From: an uncultured Lachnobacterium sp.
GTDB taxonomy: Bacteria; Bacillota; Clostridia; Lachnospirales; Lachnospiraceae
NCBI GenBank assembly: GCA_900548765.1
Contig: URLU01000147.1
Location: forward strand, 1-5,644
Reading direction: 5' to 3'
Length of the DNA stretch: 5,644 nucleotides
Shown here one piece after another: positions 5,598-5,644 of this stretch (positions within the stretch are counted from its first letter, which is position 1; each line of letters starts with the position of its first letter). Position numbers and translations under genes: made by a program. The notes beneath the pieces are model-generated. The model saw nothing but the letters and a program-made list of their open reading frames with translations. It was not told the DNA's origin and did no database searches.

Positions 5598-5644
5598 CTC
5601 GGCAACAGGACGTTGCCGAGAGCGAGACCTGAGCCATGGATGGC
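5598..5644. repeat. tandem hairpins at the right edge, probable truncated intergenic repeat
   Basis: CTCGGCAAC (5598-5606) and GTTGCCGAG (5612-5620) form a perfect 9-bp inverted repeat with loop AGGAC. It is followed by AGCGAGACCT and then GCCAT-GG-ATGGC (5633-5644), a second palindrome that reaches the window end. There is no T-tract after the first hairpin, so it is not an intrinsic terminator. The plan (9-bp palindrome, purine-rich linker, small hairpin, GGATG) resembles that of the repeats at 41-95 and 131-185, although arm sequences differ. Confidence 0.5.

Noticed and set aside
5598..5620. Intrinsic terminator for the DUF1294 unit
   Set aside because: The stem is strong but the following bases are AGCGAGACCT on the + strand and the other side has no T-tract on the - strand; it also lies more than 250 bp after the stop codon.

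Overview
The window looks like chromosomal DNA from a moderately low-GC Gram-positive anaerobe of the class Clostridia, most likely a gut Lachnospiraceae (Roseburia / Agathobacter-like). This rests on the SCIFF peptide with its dedicated radical SAM maturase, a near-universal marker of Clostridia, on a fused SecDF, and on AT-rich spacers with good Shine-Dalgarno sites. The genus assignment is an inference; no rRNA or other taxonomic marker is present.

Layout, all genes on the + strand. Positions 1-205 are non-coding and hold two 55-bp copies of a hairpin-forming repeat, spaced exactly 90 bp apart, plus a decayed third copy running into the ribosome binding site of the next gene. The 47-residue SCIFF precursor (221-364) follows; it is too short for most ORF filters but unmistakable. 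The 255-bp gap after it contains a good intrinsic terminator (431-459) and an inverted repeat (495-518). Then come the GTG-started SCIFF maturase (620-1969) and, 25 bp later, a fused 760-residue SecDF (1995-4277) closed by a second intrinsic terminator (4291-4317).

A separate unit has its own sigma-A-like promoter (TTGATT-17-TATAAT, 4376-4404): a Phd/YefM-type antitoxin (4431-4748), a RelE/ParE-type toxin (4745-5074) and a small DUF1294 membrane protein (5071-5346). Both junctions overlap by ATGA, so the three are probably translationally coupled. The last 298 bp have no convincing gene but hold three consecutive hairpins (5526-5644), probably another intergenic repeat cut by the window edge.

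How the parts work together: the maturase should install a thioether cross-link in the SCIFF core, giving a ranthipeptide. The terminator between peptide and enzyme would give substrate excess over catalyst. SecDF, apparently co-transcribed with the maturase, is a proton-driven accessory of Sec translocation; a direct role in exporting the peptide is only a hypothesis. The TA-DUF1294 unit is functionally unrelated as far as can be seen. The least routine points are the TA-DUF1294 coupling, the 90-bp-period repeat carrying extended -10 sequences in front of SCIFF, and the structured element at the right edge.
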